From Hymenobacter profundi (GTDB lineage Bacteria > Bacteroidota > Bacteroidia > Cytophagales > Hymenobacteraceae): 64,000 bases of DNA. The stretch spans positions 29,035-93,034 of the forward strand of contig NZ_JAHWGL010000006.1 of assembly GCF_019334315.1 (NCBI RefSeq). The letters are read 5' to 3'. Below are positions 40,900-50,291 of this stretch, one piece after another. The notes under the pieces were generated by a model, which saw nothing but the letters and a program-made list of their open reading frames with translations, was not told the origin of the DNA and ran no database searches. The position numbers were made by a program, and so were the translations under genes. Positions within the stretch are counted from its first letter, which is position 1; every line of letters starts with the position of its first letter.

Positions 40900-41277
40900 T
40901 TACTTAACTTCTACTTCAGCGCCAGCTTCTTCCAGTTGCTTCTTCAGCGAATCGGCTTCGTCTTTAGCCACGCCTTCTTTCAGAGGCTTGGGAGCACCGT
41001 CAACCAGTTCTTTGGCTTCTTTCAAGCCCAGACCAGTCAGGTCTTTCACCAGCTTCACAACAGCCAGTTTCTGACCACCAGCAGCCTTCAGAATTACGTC
41101 GAACGACGTTTTCTCTTCAGGAGCCTCAGCAGCAGCAGCGCCACCACCAGCAGCAGCTACAGGAGCAGCAGCAGCCGGCTCGATGCCGTACTCGTCTTTC
41201 AGGATAGTAGCCAGTTCGTTTACTTCTTTCACCGTCAGGCTAACGAGCTGCTCAGCGAATGCTTTCAAATCTGCCAT
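40900..41277 (-). CDS. rplL: 50S ribosomal protein L7/L12
   Basis: 125 residues. L7/L12 forms the flexible stalk that recruits GTPase factors. The N-terminal dimerisation part is [20 protein letters not shown], an alanine- and glycine-rich hinge ([20 protein letters not shown]) follows, and the factor-binding C-terminal domain has [20 protein letters not shown] and [20 protein letters not shown]. It lies 64 bases after rplJ. Confidence 0.98.
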   Translation of the reverse strand: MADLKAFAEQLVSLTVKEVNELATILKDEYGIEPAAAAPVAAAGGGAAAAEAPEEKTSFDVILKAAGGQKLAVVKLVKDLTGLGLKEAKELVDGAPKPLKEGVAKDEADSLKKQLEEAGAEVEVK

Positions 41278-41341
41278 TTCTGTAGATTGTTAAAAAAGAG
41301 TTGTTGAATTATAAATTGAAAGTGAAAAAGATGAGCAGCGG

Positions 41342-41896
41342 TTAGCCTGCAACCTCTTCTTTTTCGGAAAGCGTTTTGAGGAGACCAGCCAGAATGTTGC
41401 CACCGCTCGACAGAGCAGAAATAACGTTTTTGGCAGGCGACTGCAGAAGGCCAATAACCTCACCGATAAGCTCATTTTTGCCTTTCAGCGTCGAGAGCGT
41501 ATCCAGTTGATTAGCGCCGATGTAGATGCTTGCATCAATGTAAGCACCTTTAAATGCGGGCTTTGGCTCTACGTTCTTGCCGTAGTTCTGCGCCTTGTAG
41601 AAATCCTTTAGCAATTTGCCAGGAGCATTACCAGCCTCTTTCGAGAACAGTACGCCCGACTGGCCTTTCAGAGCTACGTCCATTTCTGCAGTGTCACCGC
41701 CGAGAGTATCGAGGGCTTTGCGGATGAACGTATTCTTATAGACCTTATATTCCAGACCGCGCGTGAAGCACAGGCGACGGAACTCGTTGATTTTTGCCAC
41801 CGACATTCCCGAAGCATCGGCAATGTAGAACGCGTTGTGCGATTGAAACTTCTCGCTCAACTCGTCGACGAGGGCTTGTTTTTCTTCCCGGGTCAT
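41342..41896 (-). CDS. rplJ: 50S ribosomal protein L10
   Basis: 184 residues. L10 anchors the L7/L12 dimers to the ribosome; in many bacteria the L10-L12 complex represses its own operon through a leader. The N-terminus MTREEKQALVDELSEKFQSH and the segment GMSVAKINEFRRLCFTRGLE are standard, and the C-terminal helix ILAGLLKTLSEKEEVAG is the L12-binding part. Only 17 bases separate it from rplA, too few for the classical L10 leader structure, so any autoregulation must act elsewhere. Confidence 0.97.
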   Translation of the reverse strand: MTREEKQALVDELSEKFQSHNAFYIADASGMSVAKINEFRRLCFTRGLEYKVYKNTFIRKALDTLGGDTAEMDVALKGQSGVLFSKEAGNAPGKLLKDFYKAQNYGKNVEPKPAFKGAYIDASIYIGANQLDTLSTLKGKNELIGEVIGLLQSPAKNVISALSSGGNILAGLLKTLSEKEEVAG

Positions 41897-41913
41897 ATCG
41901 TTTTGATTGTAGT

Positions 41914-42609
41914 TTAAGCGGAAGTAACCGAAGTATCAACCGGAACGGCTGGGCTCATCGTGCTCGACAGCGTGATGCTCTTGATGTAAGTTCCTTTAGC
42001 CGAAGAGGGCTTCAGGCGCTGCAGCGTTTGAATAACCTCGATAGCATTTTCAGCTAGCTTTTGGTCATCAAAAGACACTTTACCTACTGAGCAGTGAATG
42101 ATACCGGTTTTGTCAACTTTAAAGTCGATTTTACCAGCTTTCACTTCTTGTACTGCTTTCGCTACATCAGTCGTTACCGTACCCGACTTAGGGTTTGGCA
42201 TCAGACCACGAGGACCCAATACCCGGCCTAGACGACCAACCTTAGCCATTACAGCAGGCATAGTGATGATAACATCGATATCCGTCCAACCTTTCTCGAT
42301 TTTCGAGATGTAATCGTCAAGACCAACGAAATCAGCACCAGCAGCCGTAGCTTCAGCTTCCTTATCGGGAGTTACTAGGGCCAGTACACGAACAGTTTTA
42401 CCAGTACCGTGGGGCAACGTAGCTACGCCACGCACCATTTGGTCGGCTTTACGGGGGTCAACGCCCAGACGAACATCGATATCAACAGAAGCGTCGAATT
42501 TGGTATAGGTGATATCCTTTACCACTTTAGCAGCTTCTACTAGATTACGAACCTGCGTCAGGTCGTGCTTAGCAAGGGCTTCCTTGCGCTTTTTGCTAAC
42601 TTGTGCCAT
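41914..42609 (-). CDS. rplA: 50S ribosomal protein L1
   Basis: 231 residues. L1 forms the mobile stalk that guides E-site tRNA; in E. coli it represses rplK-rplA translation. Visible: [52 protein letters not shown]-like [20 protein letters not shown], and [20 protein letters not shown] followed by [10 protein letters not shown]. It follows rplK by 20 bases. Confidence 0.98.
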   Translation of the reverse strand: MAQVSKKRKEALAKHDLTQVRNLVEAAKVVKDITYTKFDASVDIDVRLGVDPRKADQMVRGVATLPHGTGKTVRVLALVTPDKEAEATAAGADFVGLDDYISKIEKGWTDIDVIITMPAVMAKVGRLGRVLGPRGLMPNPKSGTVTTDVAKAVQEVKAGKIDFKVDKTGIIHCSVGKVSFDDQKLAENAIEVIQTLQRLKPSSAKGTYIKSITLSSTMSPAVPVDTSVTSA

Positions 42610-42629
42610 GTTGATTCTGCTTCGTTTAA

Positions 42630-43073
42630 TTAGTTAGCGAAAGGAGAATCCCCTTTGATGGTGATACCCATGCTGCGAGCCGTGCCGGCTACCTGGCGCA
42701 TAGCTGCTTCCACTTCGAAAGCATTTAGGTCAGGCATTTTAGTTTCGGCAATGGTGCGAACCTGGTCCCACGATACCGAGCCTACCTTGTTGCGGTTGGG
42801 CTCTTTCGAACCGCTCTGGAGCTTTGCAGCGTCCATCAGCAGTACGGGCACCGGTGGTGTTTTCACCACGAAGTCGAACGACTTATCGGTGTACATGGTA
42901 ATCAGTACCGGACAAACTTGGCCAGCCTTATCCTGGGTCCGCGCATTGAACTGCTTGCAGAACTCCATGATGTTAAGGCCTTTGCTACCAAGTGCAGGTC
43001 CTACCGGCGGTGCAGGGTTTGCAGCGCCTCCCTTTATCTGAAGCTTCAGATAACCTCTAATTTCCTTGGCCAT
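42630..43073 (-). CDS. rplK: 50S ribosomal protein L11
   Basis: 147 residues. L11 belongs to the GTPase-associated centre, and is required for RelA activation in other bacteria. The N-terminal part is [20 protein letters not shown] and [20 protein letters not shown]; the RNA-binding C-terminal part ends with [14 protein letters not shown]. It follows nusG after a 123-base gap with no clear promoter box. Confidence 0.98.
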   Translation of the reverse strand: MAKEIRGYLKLQIKGGAANPAPPVGPALGSKGLNIMEFCKQFNARTQDKAGQVCPVLITMYTDKSFDFVVKTPPVPVLLMDAAKLQSGSKEPNRNKVGSVSWDQVRTIAETKMPDLNAFEVEAAMRQVAGTARSMGITIKGDSPFAN

Positions 43074-43196
43074 TTGGTTTAAAAAGGCTTCCGTTCCTTG
43101 CGTGGTAACACACGCGAAACGTCAGTTGAAAAGTGCTCCTGTGTGGAAGCCCCGCCGGTCGGAGCGAATAACCAGCGACGTATTGTATATACAGTC

Positions 43197-43757
43197 TTAA
43201 GACTCTTTCTCTACCTGGGTGTAGCTCAACTCCATGGGAGTGCTTCGGCCAAATATCTTCACGATAACGTTGAGCTTCTTCCGCTCTTCGAATACCTCGG
43301 AAACCGTACCAGAGAAGCCGTTGAAATTGGTATCTATGATTTTCACCAAGTCCCCTACGATGAATGGAGTTTCCAGCGTAGCTGTCTGCTCTTCCGTCTC
43401 GTCCACGATACCCAGAATACGGTTTACCTCTGACATACGAAGCGGTACTGGTTTGCCAGCTGTATTCTTACCCTCGTTTTCGCTGAGAAAACCGATCACA
43501 CCAGGCGTGCTTGTGATGATGTGGTCTACTTCGCCATGCGACAAATCAGCATGAATCAGGATATAGCCAGGAAAGAAGTTACGCTCACGTACGCGCTTTT
43601 TACCATTGCGCATTTCGTAAACTTTCTCTGCTGGAATCAGTACTTCGGGCACTAACTCAGAAAGGCCATGACGTCCTATCTCTGTTTCGAGATAGGTTTT
43701 GGCTTTCTTTTCTTGCCCGCTAACTGAGCGTACTACATACCATTTCAACTCTCCCAT
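43197..43757 (-). CDS. nusG: transcription termination/antitermination factor NusG
   Basis: 186 residues. NusG binds RNA polymerase through its N-terminal domain (MGELKWYVVRSVSGQEKKAK, and RERNFFPGYILIHADLSHGE) and links it to Rho or to ribosomal protein S10 through the KOW domain (VGDLVKIIDTNFNGFSGTVS). It lies 12 bases after secE in the near-universal secE-nusG-rplK order. Confidence 0.98.
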   Translation of the reverse strand: MGELKWYVVRSVSGQEKKAKTYLETEIGRHGLSELVPEVLIPAEKVYEMRNGKKRVRERNFFPGYILIHADLSHGEVDHIITSTPGVIGFLSENEGKNTAGKPVPLRMSEVNRILGIVDETEEQTATLETPFIVGDLVKIIDTNFNGFSGTVSEVFEERKKLNVIVKIFGRSTPMELSYTQVEKES

Positions 43758-43769
43758 TTCTTCTACTGC

Positions 43770-43964
43770 TTAACGGAACGAGTTGTAAAATGCTTCCAAA
43801 CCTGTTTTGAAAATGATATCCATGATACCAACAACAGCAGCAAATACCAGCGAACCGATCAGCACTAAACCAGCGCTCTTCTGTAATTCCGACGAAGTTG
43901 GCCACGTTACTTTGTAACGCATTTCCTCCGTGGTATCGCTAAAATATTTCGTCAGCTTGCTCAT
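43770..43964 (-). CDS. secE: preprotein translocase subunit SecE
   Basis: 64 residues from the ATG at 43962-43964 (MSKLTKYFSDTTEEMRYKVT), the short single-helix form. The amphipathic segment WPTSSELQKSAG precedes the membrane helix LVLIGSLVFAAVVGIMDIIF. SecE clamps SecY in the translocation channel. The frame extension to 44045 runs into the tRNA-Trp gene and is not coding. It is co-transcribed with tRNA-Trp and nusG. Confidence 0.95.
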   Translation of the reverse strand: MSKLTKYFSDTTEEMRYKVTWPTSSELQKSAGLVLIGSLVFAAVVGIMDIIFKTGLEAFYNSFR

Positions 43965-44015
43965 GGTTAGGACCGGGTTTGGCTGAAATAGATGCGGTCT
44001 AATGACCAAGTAAAG

Positions 44016-44086
44016 CACGGGCGGAGAGATTCGAACTCCCATCAAAGGTTTTGGAGACCTCTATTCTACCCTTGAACTACGCCCGT
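44016..44086 (-). tRNA. trnW: tRNA-Trp (anticodon CCA)
   Basis: 71 bases. The acceptor stem ACGGGCG pairs with CGCCCGT, followed by G73; CCA is not encoded. The anticodon loop CTCCAAA gives CCA (plus strand 44052-44054). It sits between tuf and secE, 51 bases before the secE start, and just after a full promoter. Confidence 0.97.
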
Positions 44087-44125
44087 AGAATATTTCCCAG
44101 CAAACTTTCGTTTTAATTGGGAGTG

Positions 44126-44156
44126 CAAATGTACAGTAATCTATAGACAAAACAAA
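44126..44156 (-). promoter_or_regulatory. promoter of tRNA-Trp-secE-nusG (TTTG-N19-TACATTTG)
   Basis: On the minus strand TTTG (44156-44153) and TACATTTG (44133-44126) are 19 bases apart, a full consensus promoter. It overlaps the edge of the tuf terminator (44150-44185), so termination and re-initiation are back to back. Confidence 0.75.
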
Positions 44157-44185
44157 TCCGCCCCCGAAAAAATCGGAGGCGGATT
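44150..44185 (-). terminator. tuf terminator
   Basis: A 13-bp stem (44173-44185 with 44155-44167), complete on the minus strand with one G/U pair, followed by TGTTTTG. It lies 15 bases after the tuf stop codon. Confidence 0.75.
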
Positions 44186-44200
44186 GTCTTAATTCAGAGA

Positions 44201-45388
44201 TTAGTCGAGGATTTCGGTCACCTGACCGGCACCTACCGTACGGCCACCTTCGCGGATAGCGAAACGCAGGCCTTTCTCCATCGCTACCTTGTTGATCAGT
44301 TCAACCGTGATAGTGATGTTGTCGCCAGGCATTACCATTTCAACACCTTCGGGTAGGGTAATGATACCCGTTACGTCAGTGGTGCGCAGGTAGAACTGGG
44401 GACGGTAGTTGTTGAAGAACGGGGTGTGACGACCGCCTTCTTCTTTCGACAGAACGTATACCTCAGCCTTAAACTTTTTGTGAGGAGTTACCGAGCCGGG
44501 CTTGCAGATAACCATACCACGACGGATGGCTTCTTTCTCAATACCACGGAGCAATAGACCTACGTTGTCACCGGCTTCGCCACGGTCCAGAATCTTGCGG
44601 AACATCTCAACACCAGTCACAGTCGACTTCAGACCTTCAGCACCCATGCCGAGGATGTCAACTTGCTCACCCGAGTTGATGATACCACGCTCGATACGAC
44701 CAGTAGCAACCGTACCACGACCCGTAATAGAGAATACGTCCTCTACGGGCATCAGGAAGGGCAGGTCGGTCAGACGAGCTGGGATTGGAATGTACGAGTC
44801 AACAGCAGCCATCAGTTCCTCGATCTTAGGAACCCAGTTAGCGTCGCCGTTCAGGCCACCCAGAGCAGAGCCTTGGATTACAGGAATGTTATCACCGTCG
44901 AAGTCATAGAACGACAGCAGTTCACGGATTTCCATTTCCACCAGCTCGAGGAGCTCGGGGTCATCCACCATGTCTACTTTGTTCATGAATACTACCAGCT
45001 GAGGAACACCTACCTGGCGAGCCAGCAGGATGTGCTCACGGGTTTGGGGCATCGGACCATCGGTGGCAGCTACCACGAGGATAGCACCGTCCATCTGGGC
45101 AGCACCTGTTACCATGTTCTTCACGTAGTCAGCGTGACCAGGGCAGTCAACGTGTGCGTAGTGACGATTTTCGGTAGCGTACTCTACGTGGGCAGTGTTA
45201 ATCGTGATACCACGCTCTTTTTCTTCAGGAGCGTTGTCGATCGACGAGAAGTCACGCTTAGCGGCCAGACCTTTGTTCGCCAGTACCGTCGTGATAGCAG
45301 CAGTCAGGGTGGTTTTGCCGTGGTCGACGTGCCCGATCGTACCGATGTTCACGTGCGGTTTGGAACGATCAAAATTTTCTTTAGCCAT
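44201..45388 (-). CDS. tuf: elongation factor Tu
   Basis: 395 residues. EF-Tu delivers aminoacyl-tRNA to the ribosome. GTP-binding motifs: [20 protein letters not shown], the [15 protein letters not shown] switch region, [20 protein letters not shown], and the guanine motif [12 protein letters not shown]. Domains 2 and 3 ([20 protein letters not shown], and [20 protein letters not shown]) are complete. It is the only tuf gene in this window and lies in the tRNA-rich tufB-type position, with three tRNA genes upstream and tRNA-Trp downstream. Confidence 0.99.
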   Translation of the reverse strand: MAKENFDRSKPHVNIGTIGHVDHGKTTLTAAITTVLANKGLAAKRDFSSIDNAPEEKERGITINTAHVEYATENRHYAHVDCPGHADYVKNMVTGAAQMDGAILVVAATDGPMPQTREHILLARQVGVPQLVVFMNKVDMVDDPELLELVEMEIRELLSFYDFDGDNIPVIQGSALGGLNGDANWVPKIEELMAAVDSYIPIPARLTDLPFLMPVEDVFSITGRGTVATGRIERGIINSGEQVDILGMGAEGLKSTVTGVEMFRKILDRGEAGDNVGLLLRGIEKEAIRRGMVICKPGSVTPHKKFKAEVYVLSKEEGGRHTPFFNNYRPQFYLRTTDVTGIITLPEGVEMVMPGDNITITVELINKVAMEKGLRFAIREGGRTVGAGQVTEILD

Positions 45389-45511
45389 TGTAAAGAGATT
45401 AGAGGAATTTTGTAGTAAAGTGGGGAAAAACGCGGTGAAGCTATACTCAAAGAAAGCGAAACACAGCTCCGTTTAGTAGGGACTGCACGTCGCTTTACTC
45501 TATCCATAGCG

Positions 45512-45539
45512 CCAACTACTCAATTACTGAGTAAGTTGG
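45512..45539. repeat. hairpin between tRNA-Thr and tuf
   Basis: CCAACTACTCA (45512-45522) pairs with TGAGT-A-AGTTGG (45528-45539), an 11-bp stem with one bulged A and a 5-base loop. It lies in the 165-base tuf leader just after tRNA-Thr and may mark the RNA-processing boundary. Confidence 0.45.
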
Positions 45540-45553
45540 TACTCGTCATTCTG

Positions 45554-45625
<72 letters not shown>

Positions 45626-45713
45626 TAATATTGTTTGAAACCTAAACGCCTTACAGAAAACAACAGCAACCTGCTTGATCGTTTGATTCCACTTTCACGG
45701 TGTGAAAGTAAAG

Positions 45714-45786
45714 AGCGGGAGACGAGGTTCGAACCCGCGACCTGCAGCTTGGAAGGCTGCCGCTCTACCAACTGAGCTACTCCCGC
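45714..45786 (-). tRNA. trnG: tRNA-Gly (anticodon TCC)
   Basis: 73 bases. The acceptor stem GCGGGAG pairs with CTCCCGC, followed by T73; the anticodon loop CTTCCAA gives TCC. CCA is not encoded. Confidence 0.97.
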
Positions 45787-45852
45787 GTAGAAGTAATTTA
45801 AGGAAATGGTGCCTGAGTGAAATCACTCAGGCACTAAATCATTATTTCACTG

Positions 45853-45932
45853 TGGGGGTAACAGGACTCGAACCTATGAACCCGAAGGAGGTGAGTTACA
45901 GTCACCCGCAATTGCCGCTATGCGATACCCCC
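45853..45932 (-). tRNA. trnY: tRNA-Tyr (anticodon GTA)
   Basis: 80 bases, with the long variable arm of tRNA-Tyr. The acceptor stem GGGGGTA pairs with TACCCCC, followed by A73; the anticodon loop CTGTAAC gives GTA. CCA is not encoded. It is the first gene of the tRNA-tuf unit, with a full promoter 79 bases upstream. Confidence 0.97.
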
Positions 45933-46010
45933 AGTTAAAAACGCTCCGTCTGAGCTGTCTTTTTCACCCTTTCTGTTCTATCGTTGTGCGGTAGCTTTCA
46001 AAAGGAGTTG

Positions 46011-46040
46011 CAAAATTAACGGGTTTCTGATGTAAGTCAA
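46011..46040 (-). promoter_or_regulatory. promoter of the tRNA-Tyr-Gly-Thr-tuf unit (TTGAC-N17-TAATTTTG)
   Basis: On the minus strand TTG (46040-46038, within TTGAC) is followed after 19 bases by TAATTTTG (46018-46011), a full promoter match. Confidence 0.8.
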
Positions 46041-46168
46041 GCCTTACTTCCAGAAAGAGCTAATATTTTTTTTGCTGTCGTGCCCTTACTTCCCTTTATG
46101 TAAGCGATAAGACTTTGATTCTGTTTTAGATGCTGTATCATTTTACCTGGCCTAAAAATCTGAAAAAA

Positions 46169-48775
46169 TTATTGCAACATCGTATAGATGGTAGCTAGGT
46201 TCTTATCCTTTTCACGGCTTCGGATGTCCTGCAAGGTGAGTTTTACATTGGGGCTGCTCGGTACCAGCATGCTTAGTCCCTTGTATGCTCCAAGTCGGGC
46301 GTATTGATTGGGATAGGAACGGGCAATTGTTTCGAGGCGGGCAATGCCTTTATCGCGCTCTACTGGTGGCATGCGTAGCATTAGTGTAGCAAAGTTTTGC
46401 AAGAACTGATATAGCGCTTCATTGCGCACGTCGTTGCTTCGCCGTAAAAACCACTCATACTGGTCAGCAGTGCCATTGAGGGCGAAGTAGTTGGACACAG
46501 CATCTATAAGCGCAGCATTTTTGGTTTCCTGTAGCGCAGTAATCTCTTTTAATGAAGTGACAGTAGGCGCCTTAGCCAAAGCGTTAACCGCCGCGCTTGC
46601 TACTGCATAAGAACTGTCTGTGAGAGCAGCAGTGTACAATTGGCCGTAGTCTTCGTTTTGGAAGGAAGCAAGAGAGTTGATAGCGGCAGCTCGCACTTGA
46701 GTTTTAGGGTCGTTGGCAGCCACCTTTTGCAGATCTTTCCGTATGGCAGTCCCTTCTGAGCCTTTATAGCGTCGCAATGCCTCTACGGCTGTTTGTCGCA
46801 CGGCCCAGAAGTCGTCGCTCAGCGCGTTGCGCAGCATGGCACTTACGGGCAACTCCATCGTCTTGCCGCGCAGAAGGGTAATAGCTTCGTACTTCTGCAG
46901 GAAGTTTTGCGCATGGTAGAATTGATACAGCAACTCCTCCGTAGAGCGCTCTTCCTCTATTTCAGCCAACAATTGTCCAGTAGCATCAAACTTTACTAAA
47001 GCAGGTCGTTGACTGACTGGCAAGGCGAATGTTTGATCCGCTTTGGTGACTGTGATACGATGATTGACCGGTTGGTTATTAACCCATGTGGTAACCGTAA
47101 CTGGCAATTGGTAGATGGGCGAGAAGGTAGAATCCTGTACCTGTCGCACCCGCAACGCTACTTGATTTCCGGCATAAGAATGCGTAATCTGCAACTCAGG
47201 GTGTCCCCGCTTTAGAAACCATTGGTCAAAAAACCACATCAAATCTTCGCCCGTCACTTCCTCAAAAGCAAGCCGAAGCTCCGCTATTTCTACAGACGAA
47301 AGCTTGTTGCGGGTTAAGTAACGGTTGAGCGAGGCGAAGAATGCTTCGTCGCCTACGTATTGCCGTAGCATGTGTAGCACCCGCCCCCCTTTACTGTAGG
47401 AATGCCGGTCAAACATATCTTCCCGGTCGGCATAGTGATAGCGAATGAGAGGCTCGCGTTTAGTCTGAGACTCTTCCAAGTATGCCATTAGCGCTTTTTG
47501 TTGTACCAGAGCGGCTTCAGCCGGGCCATATTTGTGTTCGGCCCACAGGAACTCAGAATAGTCAGCGAAGGCCTCGTTGAGTGGCAGGTTAGACCAAGAC
47601 TCGCTGGTTACGTAATCGCCAAACCACTGGTGGAACAGCTCATGTGCTACCACCGACTCTGGCTCGTAGGTGATATCCAGCAGTTCGCGCGGCGTAAACT
47701 GAGTGATCTTATCCTGAAATGTGGAAGCAGTCGTGTTTTCCATCGCACCCGATACAAAATCGTGTACGGCTACCTGCGCATATTTTTCCCAAGGAAACTC
47801 TACTCCCAGTTTGGTTGAAAAAAACTCCAGCATCTCGGGCGTATGACCAAAGACAGCCTTCGCCGTGGTGCTATAAGGTGGATCAACGAAGTACTCGACG
47901 GATTTGCCTCGCCATGTATCACTAACAACGGCAAACTCGCCCACAGCCAGCATAGTAAGGTAGGGAGCAGCGGGTAGGGCTTGCTTCCAAACGTCTGTAC
48001 GAGTTCCATCTGCGTTTTTTCGAGATGAAATCAGCAGACCATTGGACATAGTGCGAAACTTATCCTCCACCGTCAGCGCAATTTCCTGAGTCATGCGCTG
48101 GTTGGGCTTGTCGATGGTAGGAAACCAAGCTGAATTCGCCTCCGTTTCGCCCTGAGTCCAGATTTGCCGAGGCTTGTTCTTATCGGTGCCGAGTGGGTTG
48201 ATGAAATACAACCCCTTGTTGCTGGTAATAGCTGCGCTGCCACTCGCTGGTAATTCGTTGGGCTTGGCAACGTAGCTGATACGTACTTGGTAAGCCTCCG
48301 TGCGGGGGTAGCTACGATCCAGTGTTATCGTCAGCTTCTGCTTATCGTATGCGTACGTGAGGTTTTTTTCCTTGCCGTTCACCAATAGACGCACCGATTT
48401 GACTTCGAAGCCCTTTGCATCAAGTACTACTTGGTTTTGAGGGTAGAAGTGCGGCCGCAACGTAAGCGTGGCCGTGCCTAACAGCCACTGCTTTGCCCAG
48501 TCGAAACGTACATCTAGCTTGGTGTCCAGCACGTTGGTAACAACTGTAGCTGCTGGTTGCACCGGATTGTCTGGTGGAAGCCACGAAGGAATAATAACGA
48601 TATCCTGCTTTGGCGTAACTGCCGGAGCTTCGTTGGCGGCCGGCGTTTTATGGCGCGTGCCGTTCTTATCGGTATCTGGTTTTCCGGCCTTGCCCGTCTG
48701 GGCCAAAGTAAGGCCACTATGAAGCAGCACTACGCTAAGCAAGCCAAGAACTCGGTACTTCATGTAACTAATCAA
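46169..48775 (-). CDS. M1 family metallopeptidase (aminopeptidase N-like), exported
   Basis: 868 residues. The N-terminus has a signal peptide (MKYRVLGLLSVVLLHSGLTL, from the second Met). The M1 exopeptidase motif appears as VSGAMENTTASTF, and the zinc site is VVAHELFHQWFGDYVTSESW (HExxH near residue 375) with the third ligand in LNEAFADYSEF. The C-terminal third consists of HEAT-like helical repeats with many AxxALRRY and LAKAP-type segments. The enzyme probably trims peptides in the periplasm or at the cell surface. It lies alone between the tRNA genes and a divergent biotinyl carrier gene. Confidence 0.93.
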   Translation of the reverse strand: MISYMKYRVLGLLSVVLLHSGLTLAQTGKAGKPDTDKNGTRHKTPAANEAPAVTPKQDIVIIPSWLPPDNPVQPAATVVTNVLDTKLDVRFDWAKQWLLGTATLTLRPHFYPQNQVVLDAKGFEVKSVRLLVNGKEKNLTYAYDKQKLTITLDRSYPRTEAYQVRISYVAKPNELPASGSAAITSNKGLYFINPLGTDKNKPRQIWTQGETEANSAWFPTIDKPNQRMTQEIALTVEDKFRTMSNGLLISSRKNADGTRTDVWKQALPAAPYLTMLAVGEFAVVSDTWRGKSVEYFVDPPYSTTAKAVFGHTPEMLEFFSTKLGVEFPWEKYAQVAVHDFVSGAMENTTASTFQDKITQFTPRELLDITYEPESVVAHELFHQWFGDYVTSESWSNLPLNEAFADYSEFLWAEHKYGPAEAALVQQKALMAYLEESQTKREPLIRYHYADREDMFDRHSYSKGGRVLHMLRQYVGDEAFFASLNRYLTRNKLSSVEIAELRLAFEEVTGEDLMWFFDQWFLKRGHPELQITHSYAGNQVALRVRQVQDSTFSPIYQLPVTVTTWVNNQPVNHRITVTKADQTFALPVSQRPALVKFDATGQLLAEIEEERSTEELLYQFYHAQNFLQKYEAITLLRGKTMELPVSAMLRNALSDDFWAVRQTAVEALRRYKGSEGTAIRKDLQKVAANDPKTQVRAAAINSLASFQNEDYGQLYTAALTDSSYAVASAAVNALAKAPTVTSLKEITALQETKNAALIDAVSNYFALNGTADQYEWFLRRSNDVRNEALYQFLQNFATLMLRMPPVERDKGIARLETIARSYPNQYARLGAYKGLSMLVPSSPNVKLTLQDIRSREKDKNLATIYTMLQ

Positions 48776-48863
48776 CGAGGGAATGAAACCTCAATTTCTG
48801 GATTTATTTCAAATTTGGCCTATCTTTAAGCCCCTTTAGCTCGTCCTATTTCTTCCTTCTTTT

Positions 48864-49367
48864 ATGCTACAGGTACAGACCGGTCCGGCCCAAAATTGGG
48901 AAGTTGATTTCCGTGCCAACGACAACATTCTGCTGAACGGTGAGCCTTTTGCATGGGACATTGTAGCACTCGGCCAACAACGATACCACATTTTGTATCG
49001 GGGTAGTTCTTTTGTTGCGGAAGTGTTGGAGGCAGACTATGCTACCAAGACAATTCGCTTGCAACTCAATGGCCAAATAGTAGAGATACAGGCAAAAGAC
49101 CGCTTCGATCTGCTATTGGATAAGCTGGGAATGAGCGCTGCTGCCAGTCAAAAAATAAATGAGCTGAAGGCACCCATGCCGGGCCTGATTGTAGACGTGC
49201 GTGTAACTCCGGGACAATCTGTCCAGAAAGGCGACCCGCTGCTGGTGCTGGAAGCTATGAAGATGGAAAACATTCTGAAAGCTCCCGGCGATGGCACCAT
49301 AGCAGCCATTAAGGTGAAGCTGCGCGATAACGTCACGAAGGGACAAGTATTGATTCAATTTTCTTAA
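48864..49367 (+). CDS. biotin/lipoyl carrier protein (BCCP-like)
   Basis: 167 residues. The last 75 residues form a biotinyl domain: ELKAPMPGLIVDVRVTPGQS, then PLLVLEAMKMENILKAPGDG with the acceptor lysine in the AMKM motif. The N-terminal half (WEVDFRANDNILLNGEPFAW) resembles carrier subunits of acyl-CoA carboxylases and decarboxylases in Bacteroidota. No carboxylase subunit gene is next to it, so its partner enzyme is elsewhere. A strong terminator follows. Confidence 0.85.
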   Translation: MLQVQTGPAQNWEVDFRANDNILLNGEPFAWDIVALGQQRYHILYRGSSFVAEVLEADYATKTIRLQLNGQIVEIQAKDRFDLLLDKLGMSAAASQKINELKAPMPGLIVDVRVTPGQSVQKGDPLLVLEAMKMENILKAPGDGTIAAIKVKLRDNVTKGQVLIQFS

Positions 49368-49370
49368 TGC

Positions 49371-49409
49371 AGTGGCCGATGGATTTCTTCTATCGGCCAC
49401 TCGTTTTTT
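49371..49409 (+). terminator. terminator after the biotinyl carrier gene
   Basis: A 10-bp stem (49371-49380 with 49392-49401) and an 11-base loop, followed by CG and six T. It ends 20 bases before the pyrH start codon. Confidence 0.8.
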
Positions 49410-49429
49410 AATCTTAATATTTCCTCGTT

Positions 49430-50191
49430 TTGAAGTACAACCGAATCCTGCTGAAACTGAGTGGCGAGGCCCTGATGGGGGAGCAACAATACGGTATTGA
49501 CGCCGTGCGCCTCATGCAGTATGCCGAAGAGATAAAAGCCGTAGCGGCCACGGGCACACAGGTAGCCGTGGTGATTGGTGGAGGCAACATTTTTCGGGGA
49601 GTGCAGGCTGCTGCTTTCGGGCTCGACCGGGTGCAAGGCGACTATATGGGGATGTTGGCCACCGTTATCAATTCAATGGCCCTGCAAAGTGCGCTGGAGA
49701 AACTGGATGTAAGTACGCGTCTACTCTCTGGCCTTACCATCCAGCAAGTGTGTGAGCCCTACCTGCGGCGGCGGGCGTTGCGGCACTTGGAAAAAGGTCG
49801 GGTTGTGATTTTCGGCGCGGGCATTGGTTCGCCCTACTTCACCACGGACTCGGCGGCCTCGTTGCGTGCGATTGAGATAGAAGCCGATGTAGTCTTGAAA
49901 GGCACCCGTGTAGATGGCATTTATACGGCCGATCCGGAGAAAGACCCTACAGCAGTGCGCTACCCAGAAATCACCTTCGATGAAGTGATGGCCAAAAACC
50001 TTAATGTAATGGATATGACAGCCTTCACGCTCTGCAAGGAGAACAACCTGCCCATTATCGTGTTCGACATGAACAAAACCGGCAACCTACAACGCCTCAT
50101 TGAAGGCGATACAATAGGTACGCTGGTAACCATGAAAGGCCCTAGTACCGTACAGAATCCGGGTGATAGTGAATTGCAGCCCATTCTGTAA
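49430..50191 (+). CDS. pyrH: UMP kinase, TTG start
   Basis: 253 residues. PyrH phosphorylates UMP to UDP and belongs to the amino-acid-kinase fold. Family motifs: [20 protein letters not shown] at the N-terminus, [40 protein letters not shown], and [20 protein letters not shown]. The start codon is TTG: no ATG or GTG exists between the in-frame stop at 49415 and the conserved N-terminus. It lies 100 bases before frr, the common pyrH-frr pair. Confidence 0.95.
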   Translation: MKYNRILLKLSGEALMGEQQYGIDAVRLMQYAEEIKAVAATGTQVAVVIGGGNIFRGVQAAAFGLDRVQGDYMGMLATVINSMALQSALEKLDVSTRLLSGLTIQQVCEPYLRRRALRHLEKGRVVIFGAGIGSPYFTTDSAASLRAIEIEADVVLKGTRVDGIYTADPEKDPTAVRYPEITFDEVMAKNLNVMDMTAFTLCKENNLPIIVFDMNKTGNLQRLIEGDTIGTLVTMKGPSTVQNPGDSELQPIL

Positions 50192-50291
50192 CTCCATACA
50201 TTTCCGTTGAAAACGGACGGCAACCCATCCTTGCAGCTTTCTTACGCAACAAGCCGCCTGTTTTAACTTCTTAACCTAACACTTTTAACCA

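Noticed and set aside
41890..41915. An L10-type leader controlling rplJ
   Set aside because: Only 17 bases lie between rplA and rplJ, too few for the structure.
43965..44045. N-terminal extension of secE
   Set aside because: The extra codons overlap the tRNA-Trp gene and lack family likeness.
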